From: Epichloe hybrida
Lineage: Eukaryota; Ascomycota; Sordariomycetes; Hypocreales; Clavicipitaceae
Direction: 5' to 3'
NCBI GenBank assembly: GCA_019022495.1
Contig: JAFEKR010000006.1
Coordinates: forward strand, 2,108,001-2,172,000
Length of the DNA stretch: 64,000 nucleotides
The position numbers and the translations under genes are program-made. How positions within the stretch are numbered: the stretch's first letter is position 1; each line of letters starts with the position of its first letter. The notes under the pieces are model-generated. The model searched no databases, was not told where the DNA came from, and saw only the letters and a program-made list of their open reading frames with translations. Below, piece by piece: positions 22,301 through 34,524 of this stretch.

Positions 22301-23985
22301 CATGCAGAGCATGAGGGTCGTCACGGGAAATAGATGCGAGCACTGCACGATGGCAACAATCGAACGTTGACTGCAATACTTGGTCACAGGGCAGTGCTCG
22401 TAGCTGCTGACATCCAAGGTTTACTCATCTCGCTATACAAGGTCAATTTGCGTAACGGCATACTTGGTGACGTGGGCAATGTCCCCGTCCAAGACAACCC
22501 AGGCTAATAATCGTAAACAGGCGGATGCAACATTACAATCTGAACCACTGACAGCGAGTACCATCAAGATGAAGAATGCCGGATGATTGTCATCAGGGTA
22601 TTTCCAATGATCTGCTGGGCCGGCGCGACCTGGCGCGCACGAGCTTATCATCCCGACATCAGTTTGGGCATCCTTCACGAATTTCAGACTTGTTGACTCT
22701 CAAGCTTTATTACCGGCTCGGGCGCAGACCTCTTAGACCAGGGGTGCCACATCTTGAGCAAATCAAATACAGGACCCAGATTTGAAATGGTGACACCTCC
22801 ATGCTCTCTCTTTCTCTCTGCGCAAGTCTACGAGACGAAAAGTAGTAATACGGCTTGGTTACGTTGTCGTAGCTTACACCCTGCAAGCGAGGACAAGCAT
22901 TGCATTACCGAACAGTCGGACTTCACCGCCAAGCCGACCGCTCCTGAAGTTGCTCCAAGATGTGAGACAGAATCTGAATGCGTAGATGTGACCAATGATA
23001 GTGCTGAGGTACCGGCAACAATTGTGTCATCGGATGTAAAACGTCGCAATGAAACCCTTTCTCTTCTTTCAAAAGGAAAACCTTTACGAGAGTAGTCGGT
23101 CAATGCTCTGCACTCTGCAGCAGTCTGTTTCAAGACGATTGGGAAGCATAACACGCCGCGCGTAAGGAATGGGAGCATAGAGAGGAAACGGCTCAGGTAA
23201 GGAAGGGACAGCGACCAAATTGTGTGGAATGCCAGCTCGACAATCAGTGGCGGCGAGTATCTGGTTTCTATATTTGGTTCCTCTCCCGATCTAGCGATGG
23301 CTGAGCGCGGGACGGTGAGCACCACCAGCATGAGGCTCAGCGAAGAGTACGCGCAGCCTCTAACATAGCTAGATTGAGTTTTGCAGAAAAGGGCCATCGA
23401 CGTAGAGAGGGTTGCCAGGCATTGCGCATTGCGCGTCCTCATCCACAACAAGACGTCCTCGCATCCACCTCGTCTGGGTATCGAGTCTCTGCTCGTGAAC
23501 GGCTTAACGTGAGACAGTGAGGCGAAGCACGCCTCCACGTTAAGATTGTACTTGCACGTTGTGCCACTGACAACTGTGTGTCATGCTGCGTGCTGCGCCG
23601 AATCATGGTCCATGGACCACATGCAGGTCAGGTGTGTAACACTCCGTACAGGCTGCGCCACTGCACGTCTCGGGTTTTGATGCTGCCAGCCATCGTCGCC
23701 GTGTCAGCTCTGCCGTGTCAGCTCCGCCGCGTTGCGAAACTGGCTGGGCACGGGCGAAACTGGCTGGACTGGCTGGAGTAATAAGCACATTGATGCGTAC
23801 AGTACATGTTGTGTTTATATAAACACATGCATGGCCCAGCACCCACTTTGCGCGCAATTCCTTCTCATGCTTGACCAACAACATTCGCTTGCATCCCGCT
23901 TGTATCGTCAAACAGCTGCCATCACGACGTCACCCCACCACCAGGTTGTCCACCACCAGGTCGTCCACCACCGACCGCCGCAGCC
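19315..23985. other. Gene-poor 4.7-kb region upstream of ppz1
   Basis: No recognisable protein gene on either strand. A GGACTGGACTCGACT tandem lies near 20048-20078 and GTCAGGTCAG repeats near 20172-20195. A 12-bp near-perfect inverted repeat lies at 22262-22304, and a 15-bp tandem (CCACCACCAGGTYGT) at 23934-23973 just before the SUR7-like gene. A 236-codon minus-strand ORF (22828-23538) and a 110-codon one (21800-22132) are open, but I see no domain or homology and would not call them genes. The part next to ppz1 presumably holds its promoter and 5' UTR. Confidence 0.45.
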
Positions 23986-24951
23986 ATGGGCGTCGGCCGC
24001 TTCTTCTGCGTCGCCCTCCCCCTCATCCTGACCATCGCCTCCATCGTCGCCCTCCTCGTCGCCACACTCTCCGGCGTAGCCCACAACCAACTATGGATGT
24101 TCCAGCTCGACGCGCGAAACCTGAGCATCAGCCCGGTCGATGCCGCCCACCTCGCCGGCAAAATCGGCATCAGCCTGCGTGACGTCAAGACAGACAACAT
24201 AACGGCCGCCGACCTCAACCTCGCAAACACGTACGAAGTCGACCTCTGGGGCTACTGCTACACGGGCGGCGATGGCGAGCGTCAATGCACCAAGGCCAAG
24301 TTCGACTGGGCCGACACCGCCCTCAACGACAGCTTCATCGAGTCGCTGACCTCGACGGCCGGCGTCAAGGTTGAGCTGCCCAACGAGATCAAGCAAGCGC
24401 TCAAGACGTTTCGCACCGTCACCAAGTGGACCGAGGTGGCCTTCGTCGTTGCCCTCGTCGCCCTCGGCTTGGAGCTTCTCGTCGGCATCTTCGCCAGCTG
24501 CTCTCGCGCTGTTTCCTGCCTCACCTGGCTCGTGGCCGGCATTTCGGCCGTGCTTGTCGGCGTGGCGGCAGGTCTCTCCACGGCCATGGCCACCATCGTC
24601 ATCGGCGCCGTCGAGAGCACAGCCAAGTACTACGGCGTCAAGGGCCAGGTTGGCGGCCGCTTCCTCGCCACAGTCTGGATCGCCGCCGCCTTGGCCATCG
24701 CCGCCGCATTCTTCTGGGTCTTCACCATCTGCTGCTGCAAGCCGGAGCGTCGCCAGAAGAGCAGAAGCCCGCGCAACGTCGATGCTGCTGATGGCGATGG
24801 CGAGAAACTGCTGCCCACGGGCGCGTACCGTCCCATCGGCGGCAACAGCAACAACAACTTTGAGATGACGGGCGGTCAGAACCCCGGCTACTACAATTCT
24901 GACCAGCGCAGAACCGACTTGGCGTATGAGCCGTACTCGCATAGAGCGTAA
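23986..24951 (+). CDS. SUR7/PalI family cortical membrane protein
   Basis: A four-span plasma membrane protein of the SUR7/PalI family, found in fungal eisosomes or pH-signalling complexes. It is a single exon of 321 codons. The first span is near residues 8-30 (LPLILTIASIVALLVATLSG). Next comes a large extracellular loop with the family's WGYCYTGG motif and a second Cys (RQC). Three more spans follow: VAFVVALVALGLELLVGIF, LTWLVAGISAVLVGVAAG and ATVWIAAALAIAAAFFWVF. The CCC cluster after the last span could be palmitoylated. The cytoplasmic tail is polar and rich in Asn/Gly. Which family member it is (Sur7, PalI/Rim9 or another) cannot be decided here. Confidence 0.88.
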   Translation: MGVGRFFCVALPLILTIASIVALLVATLSGVAHNQLWMFQLDARNLSISPVDAAHLAGKIGISLRDVKTDNITAADLNLANTYEVDLWGYCYTGGDGERQCTKAKFDWADTALNDSFIESLTSTAGVKVELPNEIKQALKTFRTVTKWTEVAFVVALVALGLELLVGIFASCSRAVSCLTWLVAGISAVLVGVAAGLSTAMATIVIGAVESTAKYYGVKGQVGGRFLATVWIAAALAIAAAFFWVFTICCCKPERRQKSRSPRNVDAADGDGEKLLPTGAYRPIGGNSNNNFEMTGGQNPGYYNSDQRRTDLAYEPYSHRA

Positions 24952-25466
24952 TTGTTTTTCTTTCTTTCTTTTTTTCTTTCCTTTTCTTCTTAGTACCGAT
25001 ATTCCTATTTTGGAGGATATCAGAGCGGAAAGATTTTCCTTGTCCACTCTGAATCGTGGCTGGCATTTTGGGCATTATCCCTGGCGTTTGGTGGACTTGG
25101 TTTCATACTGGTGAACATGGAGCATCATCGTTATGCATGATGTGAATAGATACGAAGAATTGCCGTCCAAACATCACACACACACACATATATATATTGA
25201 TGTCGATTTTCACGGAATAACTCTGTTCGACCATGGCGTGAGTGTTCGTGACAATGAACGGAGGAGCACTGGATCACGGTGGGCTTAGCCCCCCTCAAAA
25301 ATTTCGAACGTGCATTGTCCACAATGAAACCTCCCTCCCATTCATGTTTCCATGGCCTCACATCACAACCCCGACCTCCACACCATCCCCAGATCCCTCA
25401 TTCCATGCACTTCTTCTCCCATGGCTTCTTGACCCCACGCCGCTCCTCCCCAGAGTCCCCGCGATC
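24952..25466. other. Intergenic region between SUR7-like and WDR6-like genes
   Basis: A CT-rich tract directly after the SUR7-like stop (24955-24990) and a short CA/TA repeat near 25177-25198. It holds a 3' flank and a promoter; no gene is seen. Confidence 0.45.
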
Positions 25467-28400
25467 ATGGCATCTACGCCAGCTTCAGTACGCCCACGCT
25501 TTGCTGCCCCTGCCCCCGCCCCGCCCCGCCGTTCCTCTGCCCCCCCTCGATGAGAAAAATGACGAACGAGAGAAGAAAAAAAGACAACAAACTGACATGG
25601 TTATGTTATGGTTATAGTCACGAGGGATCACGCTCCAAAGACAGCTCGCCCAAGTTCCCATCACGTCTGCAGCATTCTACGCGACTCCCTCCGGCAACAA
25701 GTTCTTCCTAGCAGGCCAGGATGGCGACCTGGCCATCTACGAAGACGCTCCTCGGCCCGCCTCCTCGCCCGCCTTCTGCCTCCCCGTCTTCGAGGACCAG
25801 CCTATCCATGGAATCCGCGTGCAGGGCTCGAGAATTCTTCTCTGGGGAGCAGCCAGGATCGCTCTTTTCGACGGAGGTCCTCTCGCGGAGCGATGTCGGC
25901 CTCTGCTCCTGGCGACCGCCACGGCCCCGGATTGGATCCACGATGCGGCCGTCTCCCCGTTCTGCGTGGACGACGCGGTCCTTGCCACGGCGCACAACGA
26001 AGTCGTCGTCATGAAGTACTGCCTCTCGGGGCAAGGTTGGGGCCGCGTTTCCCTAGGAGACGTCGTTTCGCCGTCCAGGCCGATGCTGTGCGCCGCGCGC
26101 CTGGCGTGGGTATCGAGATGGCGGGTCCTCGTCGCCGCGGGCACAGTCTTCGGCGACGTCCTCGTGTGGACGTACTCCGTCTCGGGCGACGAGCTCTCCG
26201 TGTCCTTTGTTCTTCGCGGCCACGAGGGCTCCATCTACGGCGTCGACATCTCGCCGCCGCTGCTCATGCCGGACGGGTCGAGGAGGCGCCTCCTCGCCAG
26301 CTGCAGCGACGACAGAACCATCCGCATATGGGACATCAGTCCCGACGGCGCGGCGGCAGCAGCTTCCCGCGCGAGCAGCGCGCCGCACAGTGACGCGGTA
26401 ATAGGAACGGGCTTCAAAGCCGCCGAGACGTGCGACCGGCTTCATGCCGACTCTGGAGAAGGGGAGGCCGTCCCCGTCCCCGTCCCCGTCCCCGTGGCGG
26501 TGGCAATGGGCCATGCCTCTCGCATCTGGGGCGTCAAGTTCGCCGTTGGCTCTTCCGAGAGCGAATGCGTTCTAGGCAAGAGCTCCCTGTGCGTCTACTC
26601 GTTTGGGGAGGACGCGACTACACAGCGGTGGGAGCTGCTGGACTTGCACGCGGGCGCTTCCGCGCGGTTGACGGGGACATTGGCCCATCAGCGTACCTAC
26701 TCGCTTCATCATGGGAAACATCTCTGGGCGCGGGCTCTTGATGTTGGTGCCCATGGGGTCGGCATCCTCACCGGCGGAGCAGATGGCAAGATTAGCGTGA
26801 TCCAGGAACCTGCTCTGCATGACGACCGAGACGATGCAGGCAGTGGTAGTAGTCTTGCGACGATTGACGTGCCCGATCTGCTGGCGTCTCTCTTGGGGGG
26901 TCCTGCAGAGGGAGGAGGAGGAGGAGGAGCAGGAGGAGGACCCTCGGGCGAGGTGATCAGCCGCTACGACTTTCTATCCGGGGATCGGGTTCTCGCCATC
27001 ACGAATCTCGGACGCCTATTCGTAGGGGATCTGCCGAGACGGCGATGGGAGCAGGTGCCTCTTTCAGAGGACTTTGCTGAGGACTTGAAACGGTGCTACG
27101 TCCCGAGGAGGATGGGGTGCCGCGGCTGCGCCGCCGTCATTGGAACCACAAACGGGAAAGTTTATCATTTCCGTCAAGACCAGGGCCTTGTTCTCTCCGC
27201 AGAGGTGCCCGGGCGGATCGTCGAGATCAACCACCTCTCTAGCGATCCCCAAGCCACCCATCTCCTGGTCCATCTTCACGGGTCATCCTCCTCGCACCTC
27301 CTCACGCTCGGTTCATCAGGCGTGCTCCTCCAACGACGGCTCCTCGCGGGTCTAGATCCCCGGTTCGTCGCCGTATCAGCCACGAGACTGGGCCATCTCC
27401 TCGTCCTGGGCTCCCGCCACGGCTGGATATGCCTCCTCTCTCTGCAGGACGAAGCGTGGCGGCCCGTTCTGGACGTCGCGACCCGTTCCCGCGACGCCAT
27501 CACCTGCATAGTCGTCCTCCCCGCGGCAGCAGAGCAGCAGCAGAGCGGAACATGTCCTCCCTACATCCTCGCCACCAGCCGCGATGGCAAATACAGAATA
27601 TACCGCGTCGACGGAGCCGCCCAAAACACCCCGTCGCTCGTCCTCCTCCACGAGACCGCGCCGCCATTTGGCCCCATGATCGAAGGCGCCTGGTTCACCG
27701 ACGGCGCCACCCCCGAACTACTGCTCTACGGATTCCGCAGCAAAGACTTCGTCATCTGGAACGAGTCGACGGGGGAGGAACTCGCGACAGTGGACTGCGG
27801 CGGCGCCCACCGCACATTTCGTCTGCATCACAGCATGGCCGAGCCACAAAGGTACAGGTTCGCGTATACGCGGACGTCCAAGATGTGCATCTATTCGCAA
27901 AGAGGGGTCGCGCACCGAGCAGTGCGGCGTGGTACGCACGGGCGGGAGATTCGCGCACTCGGCTCGAATGGGCGGTTCATTGCGTCGGGCGCCGAAGACG
28001 CGTCTATACGGATTTGGGAATGCGGCGACGACGGCGGCGCAACGATGCGCAACTTGGCTTGCATGAAGGCCCACGTCACGGGGCTGCAGAAACTACGTTG
28101 GTTCGAAGACGATTACCTATTCAGTAGTGCTGGGAACGAGGAGTTCTTTGCGTGGCGCGTGACGAGGTTGGATTCAGCGTACGCGGGTCTGGCCGTCGTT
28201 TGCGAGGGCGTCTTCACCGACAAGAGCGCGCTTGGGGATTTGCGAATCATGGACTTTGATGTTTCGAGGAGGGAAGACGATGGCATCATTCTTGTCACGC
28301 TGGCGTTTTCGAACTCATCGCTCAGGACCTACGAGTATCATGGTCGGGGGGGGGCGTTCGGACTGTGCCTCTCTGTGGGAAGCTATACCGGCGCTTGTAT

Positions 28401-29046
28401 CACGCAAGTGCGGCATCTCGGGAAAGGAAACGGGAACAACAAACTTTGCATCATGACGGCCTCTACGGATGGTCACTTGGCGCTGTGGGCTACGGACTTG
28501 GATGGAAGGGCAGGGCCGCAGAGTTACTTGTTAAGAGCGGTCGCTCCTGTGCACCAGAGCAGCATCAAGAGCCTTGATATGGTCACGGACGGGAGCAAAT
28601 ACATTGTCGTCACGGGGGGAGACGACAATGCAGTTGGTTTCGTGCAGATCGCCGAGGTGGAGGTTGCGGTTGCTCAAAGGGACGCAAGCACAAACTATGG
28701 ATTCGTGTCACGGGGCGTCGTTCGCAGAGCCCATGCCGCAGCTGTCAATGGTGTCGCACTGCTTCCAACGACGGGCGGCGACGACCAGAACGAGATGCTT
28801 GCCGTGAGCGTGAGCAACGACCAGCGCGTCAAGGTATGGCGAATCTCGACAGACGGCGCACAAGGGCAGCGAGTCACACTGGCGGCTTGCATGAGCAGCG
28901 GCGTCGCAGATCCGGGAGACGTCGCTGTTGTTTGTGCGGCTCGAGGGCAGCCGAGTCAGATTGTTCTGGGCGGAGTTGGTCTCGAGGCATGGCGTGTGGT
29001 GCAGTCTGGTGCAATCAAAGCGCAAAGACGGCACGGGATGCCGTGA
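25467..29046 (+). CDS. trm734: WDR6/Rtt10-type WD-repeat protein (Trm734-like)
   Basis: A large WD-repeat protein of the WDR6/Rtt10 family. In yeast this protein (Trm734) partners the methyltransferase Trm7 for 2'-O-methylation of tRNA wobble position 34. The proposed exon 1 is 25467-25487 (MASTPAS), followed by a 130-nt intron with GTACGC donor, CTGAC branch site and TAG acceptor, then exon 2 at 25618-29046; total 1149 residues. I extended the frame upstream of the first obvious codon because the added sequence (AAFYATPSGNKFFLAGQDG) looks like a first propeller blade. Repeats include LRGHEGSIYGVDIS, LASCSDDRTIRIWDIS, GHASRIWGVKF, ALGSNGRFIASGAEDASIRI and MTASTDGHLALWA. Low-complexity inserts are a PVPVPVPV run (near 26465-26500) and a Gly run (near 26910-26940). 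Confidence 0.87.
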
Positions 29047-31026
29047 GACGAGACAAGAAGAAAGAGTGAAAAATCGTGTTGCCCGAAATGAATGGATGGG
29101 TGGCAGGCATGTGGGTGGCACATGGGCTTGTTCAAAATGCTCTGAAAGGACTCATGACTGACATACATACATTAGATGATTGTCACTTGTTGCCGTTACG
29201 CGACCCGGCACCACTTGTCCGCCAGGAAATGACACAAAGCAAGTATCATGTGACCTGTACCTGTAGAACGAGGGCCTCTCGTCTGCCTCGTGGTGCACTC
29301 CGTCGAGCCGTGCGATGTCTCATCTTGGCTTGTTGCAAGGGATGGGATTGCCATCATTCCAGAGGCAGGCTTCGAGATTGATGGCAAAGTACATGATGCA
29401 AATATAAAACGAGTCGGCGACCTTGCGAGGTGGAAACACGTGGAATTGGAAACTGATGATGTACCATGGACAAGACCTGACGAGAATGACGACATAATAA
29501 AGTACATAGGTTACTCGTTATTACTCCATCGTGGGAATCGTGGGATTCAATCGAAGCGAAGATGGAAAGATCCGTCTCGGCTGCCGAAATACCGAAATAC
29601 CGCCTGTTAGCGTCCCGCATTGGTTCGTAATACATGTAAGTCGCTCCGTGCTCCGTACATATAATACCGTAGCACAGCAGCAGGTTGGGCAGCCCTATTA
29701 TTGCCCTATGTACATGTACTATCAATTCATACCAGTCGGGCTTACTAATTACCTGGCCCCACCTGGCGGGTGACAAGGACGTGGCAGGATTTGGACCAGC
29801 CTTTCAGCGTTGGCCGCTAGTGCCTGGCGTGCCTGGAGCGTTTGTCCCGTCCCATTCCAGCAACATCGACTAATAACAAACACGCCTTCTTTTTTTTTGC
29901 AGTCGTAATCAGTCGGCCGCGCCGCCTCCCTGTCGTTCTTTGTGCGCGTATATCGTATCATGGTACAGAGTACGCGCAGTCGGCTTGTTTTTTCAATCAA
30001 ACCGAGAACCGAAGCCTGAATCTCAATCCCACTCTGTCTAGCCAGCGCTAGCCCTGCGTGGCCATTGGCCATTGACCAGTGACCAGTGACCAGTGACCAG
30101 TGACCCGACTCGGCTGTGGATCGGCCATTATTCATCCCTTCTTCAACAAAACGTCCACCGGGGACTCGGGGAGGGGAGGCTTGGCAGGCCACGAAGGAGT
30201 GGCTATTGTGCGGAAAAAATTCCATTCCAGCCATGTTGCTCGTGTCAACTCGCGTTCATACTCCTCCTATTGCCCGTCATCATGTCATGTCTCTTTGTGC
30301 AACACCTCCATATCGGTTTCTGCATTAGTTTCGTCGAGGCGTGCTCACTCTGCCCAGACTTCGTTAGCTCGTGAGTCTCGTTTGGTATTCTGTTCTTCAG
30401 CAACCACCGTGGCACCGTGACACCGTGGCACCGTGGGCCTGGACGGCGGTGGACCGCCCACCCCTGTCTCTGATTCTTCATAGATGCCGGCCGATAATGA
30501 ATTTCCCATTTTCGTCGTTCTGCAAGGACTAGCTGACTGGCCGACTGGCCGACTGGCTGACTGGCTGCGTGAAACGGGGCTGGCTGCGTGACAGACAATG
30601 GCCCCAAAATCTGCACGTATGTATGCATATTACCTGACCTACATAAAAAGAAGATCAAGCCACTCATCATGGCCCTTCACCCCGCAAACCTGTTGAGGGA
30701 TCTATCGTTGCTCCTTCCTTCCCTGCTTCCCTCCTCACTGTTTTCCCCTGCCACCCAATCACCTGGTCCTTCCCTCTTTCCAACACCATCTGAAGCCCCC
30801 GAGACTTGGACTGACTCCCCTCGCGATATTTTCCCAAATTTCAACTTCCGGCTTGATACTCGGCCACTTCCCTCCCACCCAATCTTACTTGGACGTTCCC
30901 AACCCAGCCTTTCTTTGTTACGCCGGCCAAATCCGAATACCGGTCCAACCATACAATAACCAGCAGATGTCGCTTTATCTACACTCGTATTCACAACAGC
31001 TGTTTCTTGTACACACTTTCTCCGTC
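29047..31026. other. Intergenic region with several short tandem repeats
   Basis: No recognisable gene. The tandem tracts are (ACCAGTG)n at about 30073-30104, CACCGTGR at about 30405-30437 and GACTGGCY at about 30531-30565. The last 200 bp would be the promoter of the small secreted peptide gene. Confidence 0.45.
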
Positions 31027-31297
31027 ATGAAGCTTTTCTCTATCCTCGCCGGCGCTCTGGCCTCATTGCCTGCTATCGTCTTTGCCGCCCCAGTCGGCCC
31101 ATCAGGACCATGCTCAGGAGTAAGTGTTTGGCGGAAATTTGGGTTACATGCTCTGATTCTTGTTGGGGGTACAGAAGAGGGAATTCTAACCAGCTTTCTA
31201 GGACAAGATTGATGCGATTCTCAACGGCCACCTGGATCCTTCTGCCTGCTGCTCGTACGGCAAATGCAAAGGCGACGTGGCAATCTCGGTTGGTTGA
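31027..31297 (+). CDS. Small secreted cysteine-rich peptide
   Basis: Two exons, 31027-31119 and 31202-31297, encode 62 residues. The 82-nt intron has GTAAGT donor, TTCTAAC branch site and TAG acceptor, and joining keeps the frame. Residues 1-20 form a classic signal peptide (MKLFSILAGALASLPAIVFA), with cleavage likely around Ala20-Ala21. The mature part is about 42 residues with four Cys (29, 47, 48 and 53) in the pattern C-x17-CC-x4-C, containing ACCSYGKCKGDV. Size, secretion signal and even Cys number fit fungal small secreted proteins, including effector candidates, but no specific family is recognised. Both exons are too short to stand out as ORFs. A third exon is possible because a GT follows near the stop. 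Confidence 0.7.
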
Positions 31298-32730
31298 TCA
31301 TGGTGCCTCTCATCTTTTGGCATTCTCGACAAAGAACAAAAACATATGAAAATACGTTCGACTTTGATTTTTTGGGGGGTTTTTTTTTTAACGCATGAGC
31401 ATGGTTTCGGCGTTGTGGTACCGTCTGCTTTTACATTACACACTTTAAACGATGTGGACTAGGAAGTGATGAATCTCGCTTTCGTCTCTTTCCCTCTTTG
31501 ATAGTGATTTCACAATCGAATGACACTCCTGTCATCTAGACGAACAGTGGTTTACACTGGCGCAGTCAATTTTACAAATTTTACGACTATGGCACGGGTG
31601 GCGTGGGTGGCGTGGGGCAGGTCTCAGTGATGAGGCTGGCGTCGAGGGAAAAAAGAACTGTCTAGATAGACATGGATAAAAGGAATAGAATGATGCACAT
31701 TCCCAAGATTGTACGTGGTGAAGAAGATTAAAATGTAATTGTTTGTCCTGTGTCCATATCCACCGACAAGCAATTCTGCCCTGTTGAGGTGGAGAATGGC
31801 TTAGGTAATAGTTGACCATAATTATATGGGGCGTAGCTAGAGTACAGACTTGAAGAATACAACCATCATTATCCCCATCAATTTTGGTACCACTTCAGCC
31901 CGCGCAATCCACCCCGCCCACTTCACTCCCCATTCACTTCTCCACATCAGGCTCGACGAGAATGCAACCGATGCACTCGGCCTAGGCTTATGTAGACTAG
32001 GCAGTCGCACTCTAACCGAGGGTAATAATTGGATCCAATACATATTCATCTTCTCGAGTCGAGTCCACGTCTCTCGTAGATGGGATCGATGCTTGTTACA
32101 TTCGTGGACTTTGCTGAAGCTGAGCACTGAAGCAGTGCGTGTAGTCGGGATCACGTGATGGGTTTCGGGAATCAAGTTTCGAGCTTCGTATGTACAAAAC
32201 GCCGCCCGCGACCATGTACCAGATAATTCTCGGAATTACCCAAGACCCACTGTATGTGTAGGGCAGTGCCCACCAAAAGATGAAGAAGATGCCTGCCAAA
32301 ATCCCGTCCAGGCAAGACCCGGCCGCGTCCCATTGGAGCGGCTGCGGCTGCGGCTGCGACGACAACCCAGGGCAGGATCTCGCAGCCGAGCCGAGCCGAG
32401 AAATCCTCCGTGGAATCAACTGGCTGCACACTGTACAACTAGGCGCCGTGCTGTGATTGGCGCGGCAGATGAACCAGACTCCAACGCGCCAAACGAAGCA
32501 GAGGCCGGGGCGGGAATTTGAGCGGCATGAACAACGTCACCTTTGACAAACCATGATGAGACTCAAGACTTGCATAGAACTCACCCTTTCCCAGTGTTCT
32601 GTTCTCATAGTTTTATAGTCCTCCCCCCTCCTCCCCCCCTCCCCCTTGGCGCGGACCCAATCCGTACGGGAAATCACCCCAGACAACTCTTTACAACATC
32701 ATTTCTCGTTCCCTGTGTCGTGTCGCAAAC
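31298..32730. other. Intergenic region and lad1 promoter
   Basis: No gene recognised. T and G runs lie near 31368-31390. A pyrimidine-rich tract at 32621-32647, about 85 bp before the lad1 start, is of the kind common in fungal core promoters. Confidence 0.45.
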
Positions 32731-34002
32731 ATGTCCCTCGCAGCCGTCGACGGTGGTGGAATTGCCGACTCCGGCTCCAAGTCATCTCTGAAGCCCAACA
32801 TTGGCGTTTACACGAACCCGAACCATGACTTGTGGATCCGCGATGCTGAGCCGACCGCAGAGAGCGTCGCAGCAGGATCTGATTTGAAACCCGGCGAGGT
32901 CACCATTGCCATTCGCAGCACTGGAATTTGCGGGTAAGATGATGCTTCCAATCGACCTCGCAAGTAATAAAAAAAAAAAAAGGGGGGGGGGGGGAGGCGT
33001 GTCTTTACGCGCCTCAACCGAGTTGTGAGGAAACGTGTGGGGAGAAAGAGAGCTAAAACATGATGCCCCAGGTCTGACGTCCACTTCTGGCACGCCGGAT
33101 GCATTGGTCCCATGATCGTGACCGGAGACCATATCCTGGGCCATGAATCGGCGGGCGATGTGATTGCTGTGCACCCCTCCGTCACAGATTTCAAGGTTGG
33201 CGATCGTGTAGCGGTCGAGCCCAACGTCATCTGCAACGCTTGCGAACCCTGCCTGACAGGGCGATACAACGGATGCGACAAGGTTCGGTTCTTGTCAACA
33301 CCCCCCGTCCATGGCCTGCTGCGTCGGTATGTGAATCATCCGGCCGTCTGGTGCCACAAGATTGGCACCATGTCATATGAGAACGGATCGATGCTCGAGC
33401 CTCTGAGCGTAGCGCTGGCAGGAATGCAGAGAGCCAAGATGCAGCTTGGAGATGCCGTCTTGATCTGCGGCGCTGGGCCCATTGGACTGATTTCACTGCT
33501 CTGCTGCGCGGCCGGCGGTGCCAGCCCGCTCGTCATCACCGACATCTCCGAGAGTCGACTTGCCTCCGCCAAGGAGCTCTGCCCCAGAGTCGTCACGCAC
33601 AAGATCGAGGGCGCTTCGCCAGAGGACACGGCCAAGGCCATTGTTGCATCGTTTGGCGGCGTCGAGCCAGCTCTGACCATGGAATGCACCGGCGTCGAGA
33701 GCAGCATCAATGCTGCCATCTGGGCCACCAAGTTTGGCGGCAAGGTCTTCATCATTGGCGTGGGCAAGAACGAAATCAACATCGCCTTCATGCGCGCCAG
33801 CGTGCGAGAGGTCGATATTCAGTTCCAGTACAGATACTGCAATACCTGGCCCCGCGCCATCCGTCTGGTGGAGAGCGGCGTGATCGACATGTCGAAACTA
33901 GTCACGCATAGATTCAAGCTGGAGGATGCTCTGAAGGCATTCGAGACGTCGGCTGATCCCAAGAGCGGAGCCATCAAGGTCCAGATTCAGAGTCTCGAGT
34001 GA
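32731..34002 (+). CDS. lad1: L-arabinitol 4-dehydrogenase
   Basis: A zinc-dependent medium-chain dehydrogenase that oxidises L-arabinitol to L-xylulose in fungal L-arabinose breakdown. Exons are 32731-32933 and 33072-34002 (GTAAGA...CAG), giving 377 residues. The splice restores [13 protein letters not shown], holding the catalytic-zinc Cys. GHESAG supplies the zinc His/Glu pair. The structural-zinc Cys cluster reads [35 protein letters not shown] is characteristic of the polyol dehydrogenases. The cofactor fold shows GAGPIG, then an Asp in TDISESRL, which favours NAD. Close relatives are xylitol and sorbitol dehydrogenases, but overall similarity points to arabinitol dehydrogenase. The intron carries an A/G homopolymer junction (32969-32994). 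Confidence 0.9.
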
Positions 34003-34524
34003 AAGTGACTGGAAGAGGACGAGGTTAAAGCGAAGCGGGCTGCCAAGCCAGCATTGGATAAGTTTTTTGCACTGGGGCTTACGGAAATAGCGTAGCATGC
34101 AATGTCCGATTGCCAATAATTTGAAGTTTCTTCTCCGTTGCGCAGATGCTCATCCGAGCATCTTGTTCCTTTGCTTCCTTCGCTTCTCTCTGTCTGAAGC
34201 CAACTTTGCCCGATGATGACCAATGACCGATGAGCACCCCAATGCGGCTTAGCGCACCATCCATCCCCCCGTCCTCCAACCACGGCACGGGTCTGCCTGC
34301 CATCGAGAAACAACCTCCACGAATTCTCCCGAGCTTTTTTTTTTTTTTTTCCCCCTTCCCTCAGCAGAAACAGCCGACCAGGACCGCAACGCCCATCAAT
34401 TAATTGTCCCCCGCGCAGAGCCCCCCCCCCCCCCCTCCATACGCATCGGAAGCCATCCAGTCGTGTCATTCTCGACTCTGCTCGCGCCGTCTCTTCGCCC
34501 ACACACAACCCCCGGTTCGACACG
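34003..34524. other. Intergenic region with T and C homopolymers before atp20
   Basis: A T tract (about 34336-34350) runs into a C-rich stretch, and a run of 15 C lies at 34421-34435, about 90 bp upstream of the atp20 start. No gene is seen. Confidence 0.5.

Noticed and set aside
22828..23538. 236-codon minus-strand ORF
   Set aside because: Long, but composition is unlike the real genes here, with no motif and another open frame on the opposite strand.
24091..25047. 318-codon ORF opposite the SUR7-like gene
   Set aside because: It is the antisense shadow of a GC-rich coding frame; the plus strand carries the family motifs.
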